A stretch of 64,000 bases of DNA from GWF2-38-69 sp965228125 (GTDB lineage: Bacteria > Verrucomicrobiota > Lentisphaeria > Victivallales > GWF2-38-69), in contig OZ245791.1 in NCBI GenBank assembly GCA_965228125.1, forward strand, positions 2,666,001 to 2,730,000. The letters are read 5' to 3'. Of the stretch, positions 53,101 to 62,459 are shown piece by piece. Under the pieces are notes generated by a model. It was not told the origin of the DNA. It was given only the letters and a program-made list of their open reading frames with translations, and ran no database searches. The translations under genes and the position numbers were made by a program. How positions within the stretch are numbered: the stretch's first letter is position 1; every line of letters starts with the position of its first letter.

Positions 53101-53769
53101 ATGAGCAATGATATTTTAAAATCCTATCGCAAGATTAAAAAGCTCCCTGACTTCCTATTTGTTTTACTTGCCTGGATAATGCGAGCGATAAAATTTTGCC
53201 TTATGAGAACCAAGATTATAGATCCATACGACTGCATCAGTATGGATAAGCTTCCATACATTACGGTAACATGGCACAACAGGCTTCTTTTCTATCCCCT
53301 GATGTTCGAAAAAAAATACAGATTAAGAACTCATGCCATGATTAGTACATCAAGAGACGGCCAGTATATTTCGGACTTGGCTAAACAGTTTGGAGTTATG
53401 AGCGTACGTGGCTCATCAAGAAAGCGTGCTGCCGGTGTTCTGAATGAGGCTCTGAGTATCTTGAAAAAGGGAAATAATATAAGTATGACTCCAGACGGGC
53501 CGAGAGGTCCGAAATATAAGCTCAGCATGGGGCCTATAATACTTTCATCCATGACAGGTTACCCGATTTTACCTATAAGCGTGAATGCCTCAAAATACTG
53601 GAAGTTAAAAAGCTGGGATAACTTCCAGATACCGAAACCCTTTTGCAAACTGCATTTAGTGGCGGGTGAAAGCATTAAAATCCCTCCTGATCTTACAGAC
53701 GAGGAAATGGAAAAATGGCGTAGAGTTGTAGAAGAAAAACTTAATGCCGTAAGTGAAATAAGAGACTGA
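53101..53769 (+). CDS. lysophospholipid acyltransferase family protein (DUF374)
   Basis: The 222-residue protein matches DUF374, a branch of the LPLAT superfamily linked to lipid A or phospholipid acylation. TWHNRLLFYPLMF carries the catalytic His, STSRDGQYISDLAKQFG and MTPDGPRGP are the family's conserved blocks. Residues about 15-35 (LPDFLFVLLAWIMRAIKF) are hydrophobic and would anchor it to the inner membrane. It begins nine bases after the ROK gene. The target lipid is not evident. Confidence 0.87.
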   Translation: MSNDILKSYRKIKKLPDFLFVLLAWIMRAIKFCLMRTKIIDPYDCISMDKLPYITVTWHNRLLFYPLMFEKKYRLRTHAMISTSRDGQYISDLAKQFGVMSVRGSSRKRAAGVLNEALSILKKGNNISMTPDGPRGPKYKLSMGPIILSSMTGYPILPISVNASKYWKLKSWDNFQIPKPFCKLHLVAGESIKIPPDLTDEEMEKWRRVVEEKLNAVSEIRD

Positions 53770-53846
53770 ATTCTTTATTGATTCTGCCTAATAGGTTTAC
53801 TATAATGATGCTTAGTTAAGTAAAATAAAAGTTAGGAGTGTTTGTT

Positions 53847-54515
53847 ATGAAAACTTTTTTTTGTGTTTTTGCAATATTTTCCTCTATCTTCTTTTGTGTT
53901 GATTCTGGTGCCTTGGATTTTAAGAGCGCAGACGGCACGGACTATAAAAATGCCACTGTTCTGAAAGTAATGCCTGATGGACTGGTAATTAGCTACATTG
54001 ATGCAAACGGGTTTGATGATATCAGGAAAGTGAATACCGGCGAGCTTCCTGATGATATTAAAAAACAATATAATTTGAGTTCTAAGACAGCAGCCGCATT
54101 TGATTCCCAAAAGACTGCAGCGATTGATGCTATTAATGCAAAGAAAGCAGAAGAGGTAAAAACATATTATGCCGAACAGAAGAAAGATCTTGAGGCCTAT
54201 ACCAACGTAACAAATTATCTCAACAGCATTGGGATTAATATAGTATTTAACTCCACAAGCCAAGTAGATTATGGTAGCATCGGAGATGCTTTCATGGCTT
54301 CGGACTATGATGATGAAGACCCCATGGGAAAAATCTGTCTTCTCGGAGTGTCCGTAGAACCTTCAAGCAGCTGGACAGGTGAGGTTTACCCACTGAATAA
54401 AAATACCACATATCAGACTCCGTTCGAAAATGACAAGATTCCTTGCTATGCCGATTTTGACACGGCTATGGACTATTTCAGTAACAATCCTAATGCTATA
54501 GAGAAACCATTATGA
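53847..54515 (+). CDS. exported protein of unknown function upstream of pilT
   Basis: The 222-residue product (ATG at 53847, with AGGAG eight bases before) has a signal peptide (about 1-17, ending VDSGA). The part after it, DGTDYKNATVLKVMPDGLVISYI, resembles short N-terminal domains of secreted proteins with unknown roles. A helical, Ala/Lys-rich region follows (residues about 80-110), then a domain with many Asp and Tyr. It is not a pilin. Its stop overlaps the pilT start (TTATGAATG), so the two are coupled and may act together in surface motility. Confidence 0.65.
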   Translation: MKTFFCVFAIFSSIFFCVDSGALDFKSADGTDYKNATVLKVMPDGLVISYIDANGFDDIRKVNTGELPDDIKKQYNLSSKTAAAFDSQKTAAIDAINAKKAEEVKTYYAEQKKDLEAYTNVTNYLNSIGINIVFNSTSQVDYGSIGDAFMASDYDDEDPMGKICLLGVSVEPSSSWTGEVYPLNKNTTYQTPFENDKIPCYADFDTAMDYFSNNPNAIEKPL

Positions 54516-55606
54516 ATGAAAACCCTATAAGAGATGTATTAAAATTTGCAGTAGAGCAGAAAGCATCTGATATTCATATCAAAACAAATGCCCCGGTGAC
54601 ATTGAGAGTAAGTGGGAATCTTGTAGAGTGCGATTTTGTTACAGATGAAAAGTGTCTCTCTGATATACTTTCGGTTATGTTCACGGATGACCACAGAAAG
54701 AAATACAATAATGTCGGAGATGTGGATATTTCTTATGTAGAGCCTGATGTTGGCAGATTTAGGGTTAATGTCCATAAACAAAGGGGAACAGCTACTCTTG
54801 CCTTGAGGCATGTTAAATCTAAAATACTTGATTTTAAATCTCTTGGTCTGCCACCACAGATAGAGAAAATTACCAGACTTGAAAGAGGAATAGTATTTGT
54901 TACAGGTACGACCGGTTCAGGAAAATCCACAACATTGGCATCGATTATTGATTACATCAATCAACACAAAAAAATGCACATAATTACAATAGAAGACCCT
55001 ATAGAATATGAGTTCAGGGATAAAGAATCTTTTATAGAACAAAGGGAAGTGGGGCTTGATACAGTATCTTTTGACAGCGCTTTTATTCACAGCCTGAGGC
55101 AGGACCCTGACATAATAATAGTAGGTGAGATGCGCTCAAAAGATAGTTTTGATGCCGCTTTAAAAGCAGCTGATACAGGACATCTGGTTTTTTCTACGTT
55201 ACATACGAGAAATGCTTCTCAGAGCATAAATCGCTTACTTGACTTTTATGATTCGTCAGAACATCTCGCTTTAAGACAGGCTTTGTCTGTAAGCCTGGCC
55301 GGTATAGTGTCCCAGAGGCTTCTTACCAATGTTCAGGGAAACGGGGTAGTTCCGGCTGTTGAGATTATGTATAACACTCCCATTATACAATCGCTTATAA
55401 AAGAGAACAAATTAGAAAAACTTGCCTCTGCAATAGAAGGAAGCAGAGAAGATGGGATGCAATCATTTAATCAGTCTTTGGTCGATTTGGTTAACAAGGG
55501 ATTGGTATCAGAGGAAGAAGCCCTGAAGAATTCAGATAATCCCGAGTCGTTGAAAATGAACTTCAAAGGAGTCTTTTTAGGAATGGAAAATAAGATCCTT
55601 GGCTGA
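54512..55606 (+). CDS. pilT: type IV pilus retraction ATPase PilT
   Basis: Hexameric ATPase that depolymerises type IV pili. The 364-residue product has KASDIHIKTNAPVTLRVSGN at the start, Walker A GTTGSGKST (about 136-144), the Asp box TIEDPIEYEF, Walker B DIIIVGEMRS, the His box FSTLHTRNASQSINRLL and the retraction-specific AIRE-like motif is not conserved here (VIEIMYNTP in its place area reads EIMYNTPII). PilT is favoured over PilB by length. No other pil genes are in the window. Starts inside the stop of the preceding gene. Confidence 0.92.
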   Translation: MNENPIRDVLKFAVEQKASDIHIKTNAPVTLRVSGNLVECDFVTDEKCLSDILSVMFTDDHRKKYNNVGDVDISYVEPDVGRFRVNVHKQRGTATLALRHVKSKILDFKSLGLPPQIEKITRLERGIVFVTGTTGSGKSTTLASIIDYINQHKKMHIITIEDPIEYEFRDKESFIEQREVGLDTVSFDSAFIHSLRQDPDIIIVGEMRSKDSFDAALKAADTGHLVFSTLHTRNASQSINRLLDFYDSSEHLALRQALSVSLAGIVSQRLLTNVQGNGVVPAVEIMYNTPIIQSLIKENKLEKLASAIEGSREDGMQSFNQSLVDLVNKGLVSEEEALKNSDNPESLKMNFKGVFLGMENKILG

Positions 55607-55728
55607 TTGCGATTGAGAACTTTGTTTTTGTTTTAAATACTAGTGATAAATTATATTTACAATATATAATCTCGTAATAGATAAAGAACTACACTTTGCT
55701 GCTATGCAAACAAAGAAATAATTAAACA

Positions 55729-55983
55729 ATGCTAAAAATAATAGAAATACCGATCAAAAGAGTAGGCGAGTCTGAAATCCCTGTGCCGGCAAAACATATA
55801 GTTTTAGGCCTTAAAGTTATTGGTACATATGTTAGGCAGATGACTTTATTGGTAGATACTGATGCAGAAATTATTAACAAAAAATTTCTCTTGATAAATG
55901 AAATCTGGGAATTAGAAAATGATATATCGAGTTTAAAATACCTGCATCATGACCACGAATTTTACCTTTTTGAGATAGTATAA
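55729..55983 (+). CDS. 84-residue hypothetical protein, possibly DUF7352-like
   Basis: Small soluble protein. The pattern IPVPAKHIVLGLKVIGTYVRQMTLLVDTDAE followed by a short FYLFEIV end resembles the compact beta fold of DUF7352-type proteins (often phage-borne) that begin with a P-x-GA-x-I strand; the match is by eye and weak. No ribosome site is clear. It lies alone between pilT and the inositol monophosphatase gene. Confidence 0.55.
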   Translation: MLKIIEIPIKRVGESEIPVPAKHIVLGLKVIGTYVRQMTLLVDTDAEIINKKFLLINEIWELENDISSLKYLHHDHEFYLFEIV

Positions 55984-56069
55984 GCAGTTAAGTATGTAGA
56001 TTTTTACCGTTTCGCCGTTTGAAAAAAGGCCAGGATGGGTAAACAAAAATATCATATAATTGTCTTCTG

Positions 56070-56097
56070 TTGATAACTGGTTCACTAACGGTATACT
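56070..56097 (+). promoter_or_regulatory. sigma-70-like promoter of the inositol monophosphatase gene
   Basis: TTGATA at 56070-56075, 16 bases, TATACT at 56092-56097, about 49 bases before the GTG start. Confidence 0.55.
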
Positions 56098-56145
56098 TGC
56101 ATAAAAAGTATGTAATGTTTTGAAAATTTATATAAGGAAAGTTCA

Positions 56146-56949
56146 GTGAGAGATTTTTGCGACATTGAGATGGAACACATGTTGGAGTTTGCAGAGGATT
56201 TGGCAGTAAAGGCAGGGAATTTGATAAAAAGATTACGAGGAGAGAAACTGGAATTCAATTACAAATGTGGAACGGAACTGGTTACTTCTGCCGATATCAA
56301 GTCCGATGAGCTTATAAGAAAAGAAATTAGCTCACACTATCCTGATATTCCTATTTATTCTGAAGAGTCTCATAAAGGAGAAAATGATTTTTACGGGCCG
56401 TTATGGATAGTCGATCCCATAGACGGGACTGTGAACTACGCTCACGGGCAATTCAATGTTTCGATATCCATAGCTTTTGCCTTTAATGGAGAACTTAAAC
56501 TAGGCGTAGTTTACTGTCCTTTTCTGGATGAGAAATTCAGCGCTTTGGTTGGACATGGCGCATATTTAAATGGGGACAGGATTTATTGCAATCAGATGGA
56601 AGACTTGAACAAGTCAGTAATTGCGACAGGATTTCCCTACGATAGGGCTAAGAGGCCCGCATTGATAGACAATGTCAGGAAGATTTTGGATAATTGTCAA
56701 GACATTAGAAGGCTGGCTTCAGCAGCCATTGATATGTGCTGGGTGGCATGCGGCAGGCTTGAAGGTTATTTTGAGACAGTGAGTTTATGGGATATGGCTG
56801 CTGGTTTTGTTATAGCCAAGGAAGCAGGGGCCGCTATTTCAAATTTCGGACCGGACAATCCTGCCGTGCCCAGGGAGTTTAACAGCGAATGCATGCTGGT
56901 ATCAAACCAGTATCTTCATGAAAAGTTAAGAGATATTCTAGCTTCATAA
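56146..56949 (+). CDS. inositol monophosphatase family protein
   Basis: Mg-dependent phosphatase of the IMPase superfamily (SuhB-like). The 267-residue product has the metal-binding marks EESHKGE (Glu), LWIVDPIDGTVNYAHG and the C-terminal VSLWDMAAGFVIAKEAG. Family members hydrolyse inositol-1-phosphate, 3'-phosphoadenosine or sugar phosphates; this one cannot be assigned further. Start is GTG with AAGGAAAG before it. A hairpin terminator follows. Inositol synthesis would need a separate synthase, which is not seen here. Confidence 0.88.
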   Translation: MRDFCDIEMEHMLEFAEDLAVKAGNLIKRLRGEKLEFNYKCGTELVTSADIKSDELIRKEISSHYPDIPIYSEESHKGENDFYGPLWIVDPIDGTVNYAHGQFNVSISIAFAFNGELKLGVVYCPFLDEKFSALVGHGAYLNGDRIYCNQMEDLNKSVIATGFPYDRAKRPALIDNVRKILDNCQDIRRLASAAIDMCWVACGRLEGYFETVSLWDMAAGFVIAKEAGAAISNFGPDNPAVPREFNSECMLVSNQYLHEKLRDILAS

Positions 56950-56997
56950 TTGTTGACTGTTTGTGTCGCATATGGGTTTATATTGGCATATAAAACA

Positions 56998-57045
56998 AAA
57001 CAGCTTCAAATTTAACAAAAGAAGCTGGGCTGTTTTTTAATTTTT
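56998..57045 (+). terminator. intrinsic terminator after the inositol monophosphatase gene
   Basis: CAGCTTC (57001-57007) and GAAGCTG (57021-57027) form a 7-bp stem; an alternative outer pairing AACAGC/GCTGTT is also possible. A T-rich tract (57032-57045) follows. Confidence 0.7.
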
Positions 57046-57062
57046 GGACAGAAAATTCTATT

Positions 57063-58997
57063 ATGAAATTTGAAAAACCCTATGACATCGGCAACACTAT
57101 AGTTTCTGCTTCTGTATCTGAAACAGGGAAGATTATTACGCTTAATACGGCGCATAAGAAACACGGGTTTATTAAACTTGCTCCTGTAAAATCATTTTCA
57201 AATTCTAATTGGTATAACCCTGAAGAAGTGAGGCTGTATAGAAACTCTTTTCTTAGTGATGTTACAGCTTCCAAAGGGTATGGCCTTGATTTTTCAAACC
57301 ACGGGAAGAATTTTCCTTCTGCAGAAAATGATGTAACGAATTTAAGATTTGAATCTAATATTTTATATAGTGAATTTGTTTCAAATAAATTCATTTTTAA
57401 AAAACACATTTTTACACCGATAGACGAAAATTGTGTTATTCAATTATATGAATTGCAAAATCTTACAGAAGCCCAAATAAGACTTGAGTTTAAAGTTGCC
57501 GGCTATTTTGGGATCATCAGGGCAAGTTATGGACAAATCACCGAAAACGGGCCTATTCCCATACCACCTGTGAAAAATCATTATAAGAATTTGGGCGAGA
57601 ATAAATTCTTGATAACCGAAATAGGGACTGAGAGCCTGGCTTCAATAGAAGTCTCAGGTGATTATGATCAGTTTCATCTTATTGAAGAGATAACTGCACA
57701 GGATGAACCGTTTACTATTGCTAATGAAGGCATAATAGTGGTACCTCCTGCTAAACTAATATCTCTGGCGTTGATAATTCGTATTTCTGATGAGCCTGCG
57801 TTGGTGTCGCCATCTATGAGTATGCCAGAAATTTACAAGGCACTGCAAAATACACGAGATTATTGGGATAAGCTGAGAGTCTATACAGGGAACCATAAGT
57901 GGGATTTTATAATAAATAGGAATTTTGCCTATTCATATGGATGTTGTTTTATTAAGAAATTTGGAGCGATGATAACAGACCATCAGTCGTTGCCTTTGAC
58001 ATGGAACAGAGATAATTATTTCATGTATAAACTTATGGAGTCAGTATATAGAATCACTCTGAACAGCGAAATCCTTGAGGCTTTGAAATGCCATATAAAA
58101 TGGCTCTTTACGTATATAACTGAAAATGGTTGGGGTCGTTCACATTTAGTAAATGGAAAAATTAAGGATAAGGTATTTCAATTTGATCAACAGTGTTATC
58201 CTGTTTTAGAATTATATGATTATTTGAGAATTAATCCGGATTCCGAAAGCGAAATACGCTCTTTTGCCCCTTTGCTTAATAAAGTTAGCGATGTTCTTTT
58301 TTGTGCCAAAGGCAAAGGTGTTATGCTGTTTGAAACTAAAGAAAACCCGGCTGATGACCCGGTAAAGTATCCCTACCATTTTTCTACCCAAATTTTAGCC
58401 TGGAAAACATTTAAGGTATTGGCTAGTCTTAATGCCAGATATGCTTTTTCAAACAGAGATTTTCTTTCCATTGCCGAAGAAATAAAAGCCGATATTTTGA
58501 AATATATGATTACAGAAGACAACGATAAAAGCATCTTTTGCTATACTACAGATCTTAGAGGTAATTATGAACTGTATCACGATGCGAATGATATGCCGTT
58601 TGCCCTTGCTTCTTTGTGGGGATTTGTCGATGTTGCTGATTCTGTGTATTTGAATAGTTTTGACTGGGCTTTCTCAGAACGGAACAGAGGCTATTATTTA
58701 GGAGAATTTGGAGGGTTGGGGTCTGACCATGCTAAAGGGCATTGGCCATTGGGTGACTCGCAGGTTCAGGCAATAGCAACAGCAATGATAAAATCAAATA
58801 TTGCGATAGGATATAAGCTTCTTGAATCCATACAAAGCATGCTTCAATCAGTTGTGCAGAAAGATGGGCTTTTCTCAGAATCAGTGCATCATGACACAGG
58901 TAAAGTTTTTACCCGTTACTGGTTTGCCTGGCCTGGTGCTTCAATCTCTTGGTTTTACATGCTAAATAAATTTAACAAATTACAGGAGGAATTTTAA
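57063..58997 (+). CDS. six-hairpin glycosidase-like protein, family unassigned
   Basis: The 644-residue cytoplasmic protein has an N-terminal beta-sandwich (about 1-270) and a helical C-terminal half with the layout of an (alpha/alpha)6 toroid. PLTWNRDNYFMYKL looks like the WxRD catalytic-face motif of several such glycosidases, FQFDQQCYPVLELYDYLRI and EFGGLGSDHAKGHWPLGD are others. Related folds include glycogen-debranching, GH15 and GH125 enzymes; I cannot assign a family. No signal peptide. It starts 18 bases after the terminator region and its stop is one base from the MFS start, so the two form an operon for uptake and cutting of a sugar. Confidence 0.75.
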   Translation: MKFEKPYDIGNTIVSASVSETGKIITLNTAHKKHGFIKLAPVKSFSNSNWYNPEEVRLYRNSFLSDVTASKGYGLDFSNHGKNFPSAENDVTNLRFESNILYSEFVSNKFIFKKHIFTPIDENCVIQLYELQNLTEAQIRLEFKVAGYFGIIRASYGQITENGPIPIPPVKNHYKNLGENKFLITEIGTESLASIEVSGDYDQFHLIEEITAQDEPFTIANEGIIVVPPAKLISLALIIRISDEPALVSPSMSMPEIYKALQNTRDYWDKLRVYTGNHKWDFIINRNFAYSYGCCFIKKFGAMITDHQSLPLTWNRDNYFMYKLMESVYRITLNSEILEALKCHIKWLFTYITENGWGRSHLVNGKIKDKVFQFDQQCYPVLELYDYLRINPDSESEIRSFAPLLNKVSDVLFCAKGKGVMLFETKENPADDPVKYPYHFSTQILAWKTFKVLASLNARYAFSNRDFLSIAEEIKADILKYMITEDNDKSIFCYTTDLRGNYELYHDANDMPFALASLWGFVDVADSVYLNSFDWAFSERNRGYYLGEFGGLGSDHAKGHWPLGDSQVQAIATAMIKSNIAIGYKLLESIQSMLQSVVQKDGLFSESVHHDTGKVFTRYWFAWPGASISWFYMLNKFNKLQEEF

Positions 58998-58998
58998 A

Positions 58999-60252
58999 GT
59001 GTTGTCCCCAAGAACTCAATTAACAGTTAAAATAAAACTTATCCTTACTTATATGCTTATTAGCTTGTTGATCTGCGGACTTTCAGTGTTTGTCATGCAG
59101 GGAGTGGAGTATTACAAAATTTCTTATAGTTCTGCCGGTTCTTTGGAGTCTTATTACCAGATATCAAAAGTAATTTTTTCATTCTTGGTTATTTATATAA
59201 TATTCAAATTGGGGCTAAAGAATTCATTTATAGCCGCACTGGTAATGATAAGTATTTACTGCTTTTTTGTTCCGCTCTTGAATTCCATCTGGACTATCAG
59301 GGTTTACTTGATATTGATGGGGATTGTTTTTACGTTTGGAAAACTTTTTGTTTACTCTTATACATCTCTGGTAACTGAAAACAGAAAGGCCCATGCAAGC
59401 TTTATCAATTTGGTAGAAGGGATATATATGTTCACTTTCTCTTTGGGTATGCTTCTCTATTCGTACTTTATTAAGATGGGAAACTGGCTTCTGATATTTT
59501 ATATTTTCTGTGGTTTTTCTTTAATTGTTGCGTGTATTTGGTTTTTTACCAAAATTGATGACAGTGAACTTTCCGTGAAGACCGCAAAACGGCCCTCTAT
59601 GGCCTTCGGAGAATTTTTCAAGCTTATTATTCTTCCTACTGTCCTTATTTTTCTTGTCATGATGGGAATGGAGGAATCTGTCGAACAGGGAATGGGAAGT
59701 TGGCTGCCGCAGTTTAATACAGAGATCATGAAGCTGCCTGCACGCATAAGTATACAAATGGCGAGTGTTTTGACCTTCTCGTTTGCCATAGGCAGAATTT
59801 TTGGTTCGGTAATTCTTAGAAAAATACCTTGGAAGCCTCTTTTTATAACTTATCTGATAATATCAATATGCCTGGTCGGATATGTGTTGTATAATGTAAA
59901 AGTAGGAGATGGAGCAAATGCGCAAAATATTTTTCAAGCGCCGTTATTTGCTTTCCTGCTTCCGGCGGTCGGTTTTTTTGTCGGGCCGATGCTGCCGACA
60001 ATGTGTTCGGTTCTTTTGACAAGGCTTCCCAAAAGTAAACACTCAATGATGACCAGCGTAATAATAATATTCGGGGCGATTGAAGCCTCATTATGTTCTA
60101 AAATAACAGGTGTTTTATTTGGTAAAATTGGAGGAATTAAAGCTTTTTCCTTTGTAACAATCATTCCTTTTATCCTATTAATTTTCCTTATTTTTGTTTA
60201 TTCATATTTTGAGAAATCAGAAATAAAGGAAGAGCATATCAATATTAAATAG
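58999..60252 (+). CDS. MFS transporter paired with the glycosidase-like gene
   Basis: The 417-residue, twelve-helix protein is related to the carriers at 49597 and 50941 (shared EESVEQGMGSWLPQF vs EQGVSVWMSKF block). Start is GTG one base after the glycosidase stop, with AGGAGGA eight bases before it. Likely imports the glycan fragment handled by the neighbour. Four bulkier loops suggest a disaccharide or glycoside rather than a monosaccharide; this is inference. It is followed after 13 bases by the adenosine-kinase-family gene. Confidence 0.83.
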   Translation: MLSPRTQLTVKIKLILTYMLISLLICGLSVFVMQGVEYYKISYSSAGSLESYYQISKVIFSFLVIYIIFKLGLKNSFIAALVMISIYCFFVPLLNSIWTIRVYLILMGIVFTFGKLFVYSYTSLVTENRKAHASFINLVEGIYMFTFSLGMLLYSYFIKMGNWLLIFYIFCGFSLIVACIWFFTKIDDSELSVKTAKRPSMAFGEFFKLIILPTVLIFLVMMGMEESVEQGMGSWLPQFNTEIMKLPARISIQMASVLTFSFAIGRIFGSVILRKIPWKPLFITYLIISICLVGYVLYNVKVGDGANAQNIFQAPLFAFLLPAVGFFVGPMLPTMCSVLLTRLPKSKHSMMTSVIIIFGAIEASLCSKITGVLFGKIGGIKAFSFVTIIPFILLIFLIFVYSYFEKSEIKEEHINIK

Positions 60253-60265
60253 GAAGAGCCTTATT

Positions 60266-60748
60266 ATGGAACTGAATGTCATAGACCTAAAATGGAGCGA
60301 TACCTGCAATATTATTGTCGGGCAGTCTCATTTCATAAAAACTGTTGAAGACATCGCTGAAATCATGTCTGGATACGCACCGCATGCTCAGTACGGTCTG
60401 GCTTTTTGCGAGGCATCAGGCCCATGTCTGGTCAGAACAGCAGGGAATAATGAAGTTCTTATAAAAGAAGCAGAAGAGAACGCTGTGGCTGTTGCGGCAG
60501 GACACACTTTTTTCGTGATATTAAAGGGGTGTTTCCCGATTAATATTCTCAACCAGATTAAAAACTGCCAGGAAGTTTGCAGGATTTTCTGTGCGACAGC
60601 CAATCCTCTTCAAATTGTCGTTGGTAAAACAGAACAAGGCTGTGGTATTCTAGGTGTTATTGACGGTTCTTCTCCCAAAGGGATTGAATCTGAAGAAGAT
60701 AAAAAAGCAAGGCATGACCTTTTGCGTAACTTTGGTTATAAGTTCTGA
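60266..60748 (+). CDS. adenosine-specific kinase family protein (PF04008)
   Basis: The 160-residue protein matches the small Adenosine_kin family first described from archaea: QYGLAFCEASGPCLVRTAGN, AAGHTFFVILKGCFPINILN and the closing QGCGILGVIDGSSPKGIES are its conserved stretches. Family members bind adenosine and nucleotides; enzymatic activity is poorly proven. It is cytoplasmic. It lies at the end of the glycosidase-MFS unit, 13 bases after the carrier, and is convergent with the GT39 gene. Confidence 0.87.
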   Translation: MELNVIDLKWSDTCNIIVGQSHFIKTVEDIAEIMSGYAPHAQYGLAFCEASGPCLVRTAGNNEVLIKEAEENAVAVAAGHTFFVILKGCFPINILNQIKNCQEVCRIFCATANPLQIVVGKTEQGCGILGVIDGSSPKGIESEEDKKARHDLLRNFGYKF

Positions 60749-60760
60749 ACTTCCAATTGT

Positions 60761-62449
60761 TCAGTTGAATTTCCCGAACATTAGTTCATGCTGGTATTTT
60801 TCGTGTTCTGCCTTACAGGGAAAGTTTTCCTGAAAATCTCCTCTCATAAAGGTGGCTACGCCGCCTTTTCCTTTTTGTTCGCTTATCAGTTCAGAGAGAC
60901 TCTCTTTACCTTTAATTACCCTGTATTTGTATTGTGGAAGATCTGTTCCGTATTCAAGCTCGCCGGGATTATCCCAGAGATAAATATCTGATCTTTTCAG
61001 GTACCATGCTACTGCGTGCATCATATTGCAGTGAGCGAGGACTATTGTATCAGGAGATATATATTTTGAAACAGACATCACGAATTCGCCCTGAGCTTTT
61101 CCTTCGAAAACCATCGGTGGTGTGATTTCAGGCCTGATAAGCATGGCGAAAAGGGGAGCCATGGCGAAAAGGAGTAGTTTGCTTATAGTAGAGTTAGCTT
61201 TCCATGAGAAGCGATAGAAATAAGCTAGAACAAGAATAGCAAGTATGGTCAAAAACATTCCGGTAAGAGATGCGTATATCAGAGGTATAGATTTTATAAA
61301 ATAAGCTAGGATTTGATAAAAAACCAAACCAATTACGACCAATAAAAATATTGAACTTAGGATTTTATTGGTGACGTTGAATATTTTGTCCTTGTTGTCG
61401 TATTCCAATGCCCAATAAATTCCGTGAGCTGTCAGTATTGCCAGAGCCGGAAAGCAGGGTAAGACATAGGTGGCGAGTTTGCCACTTGATGCCGAGAAGA
61501 ATATGAAAGGAAATATAGCCCAACAAGCAAGGTAACGGAAGAAAGGCTTTTCGAAAGCATATTTTCTTTTAAATCCTGCTATTATTGTCGGAAGATGAAA
61601 TGCCCATGGAAGCATGCCGACTAGAATTATAGGTATAAAAAACCAGAAAGGCTGAGTGTGAAATTGCGCACTGTCTGTCGTAGATTTGAAAAATCTGTCA
61701 TAGTGCTCAACGAAGAAAAAATACCTCCAGAAGTCAGGCGCCTGTTTGTTTATGGCTAACGCCCACGGGAGAGAGACGAGAACCGCAAAGATTATTGGAA
61801 CCCATGCCATCGTAAAGAGTTTTTTCCATTCTTTCTGCCATATAAGAAATGGTGCGATAGCTACTGCCATAACAGCGAATGCAATGAAACCTTTTGTCAT
61901 GAAAGCGCAACCAGTTAAAATACCGCAGATAACCAGCCAAACATTCATCGACAATTTGCTTTCCGAAGAATAAGCAAAATAAAATGTGATCAAAGCACCT
62001 GAAATAAATAGTGTAGTTTGCGGATCGAGAACTGAGAAAGTTCCTATTCCGTAAACAAGGCCGAATCCTAAATAAATAAGGGCGCTTAAGGGCGCAAGGA
62101 CTTTGTCGTCATTCGTGAATCTTTTAACAAAGAAAAAAATCAGGAGTGCCGTTATGCCTGTGGAAAAAGCTGACGCAAAACGAACGGCGAAGTTGTTGTA
62201 GCCGAAAATGAGTTCCGATATGGCATTCATCCAATATCCCATAACCGGTTTTTCGAAGTAGTCTATGCCCAGAAGTTTAGGAACCACCCAATTGCCGCTA
62301 GCTATCATTTCTCTGGCTATTTCAGCATACCTTGTTTCGTCAGGAGTTATCAACTGCATATTGGCGCCTAGTGGGACTATGTATGCAAAGATATAATAAA
62401 TTGCGGTTATAAAAAGAGTAAATGTGACAAATTTTTTATTGCCTGACAT
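60761..62449 (-). CDS. GT39/ArnT-like membrane glycosyltransferase
   Basis: The 562-residue inner-membrane protein has about 12 hydrophobic segments. The first periplasmic loop holds PDETRYAEIAREM, with the Asp-Glu catalytic pair of GT-C enzymes, then YFEKPVMGYWMNA. This is the ArnT/PMT type that moves a sugar from a polyprenyl phosphate carrier to lipid A, protein or another glycan. The acceptor is unknown. It lies ten bases from hypD in the same direction, an odd neighbour. It is the last gene of the leftward unit. Confidence 0.88.
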   Translation of the reverse strand: MSGNKKFVTFTLFITAIYYIFAYIVPLGANMQLITPDETRYAEIAREMIASGNWVVPKLLGIDYFEKPVMGYWMNAISELIFGYNNFAVRFASAFSTGITALLIFFFVKRFTNDDKVLAPLSALIYLGFGLVYGIGTFSVLDPQTTLFISGALITFYFAYSSESKLSMNVWLVICGILTGCAFMTKGFIAFAVMAVAIAPFLIWQKEWKKLFTMAWVPIIFAVLVSLPWALAINKQAPDFWRYFFFVEHYDRFFKSTTDSAQFHTQPFWFFIPIILVGMLPWAFHLPTIIAGFKRKYAFEKPFFRYLACWAIFPFIFFSASSGKLATYVLPCFPALAILTAHGIYWALEYDNKDKIFNVTNKILSSIFLLVVIGLVFYQILAYFIKSIPLIYASLTGMFLTILAILVLAYFYRFSWKANSTISKLLLFAMAPLFAMLIRPEITPPMVFEGKAQGEFVMSVSKYISPDTIVLAHCNMMHAVAWYLKRSDIYLWDNPGELEYGTDLPQYKYRVIKGKESLSELISEQKGKGGVATFMRGDFQENFPCKAEHEKYQHELMFGKFN

Positions 62450-62459
62450 TAAAATTCCT

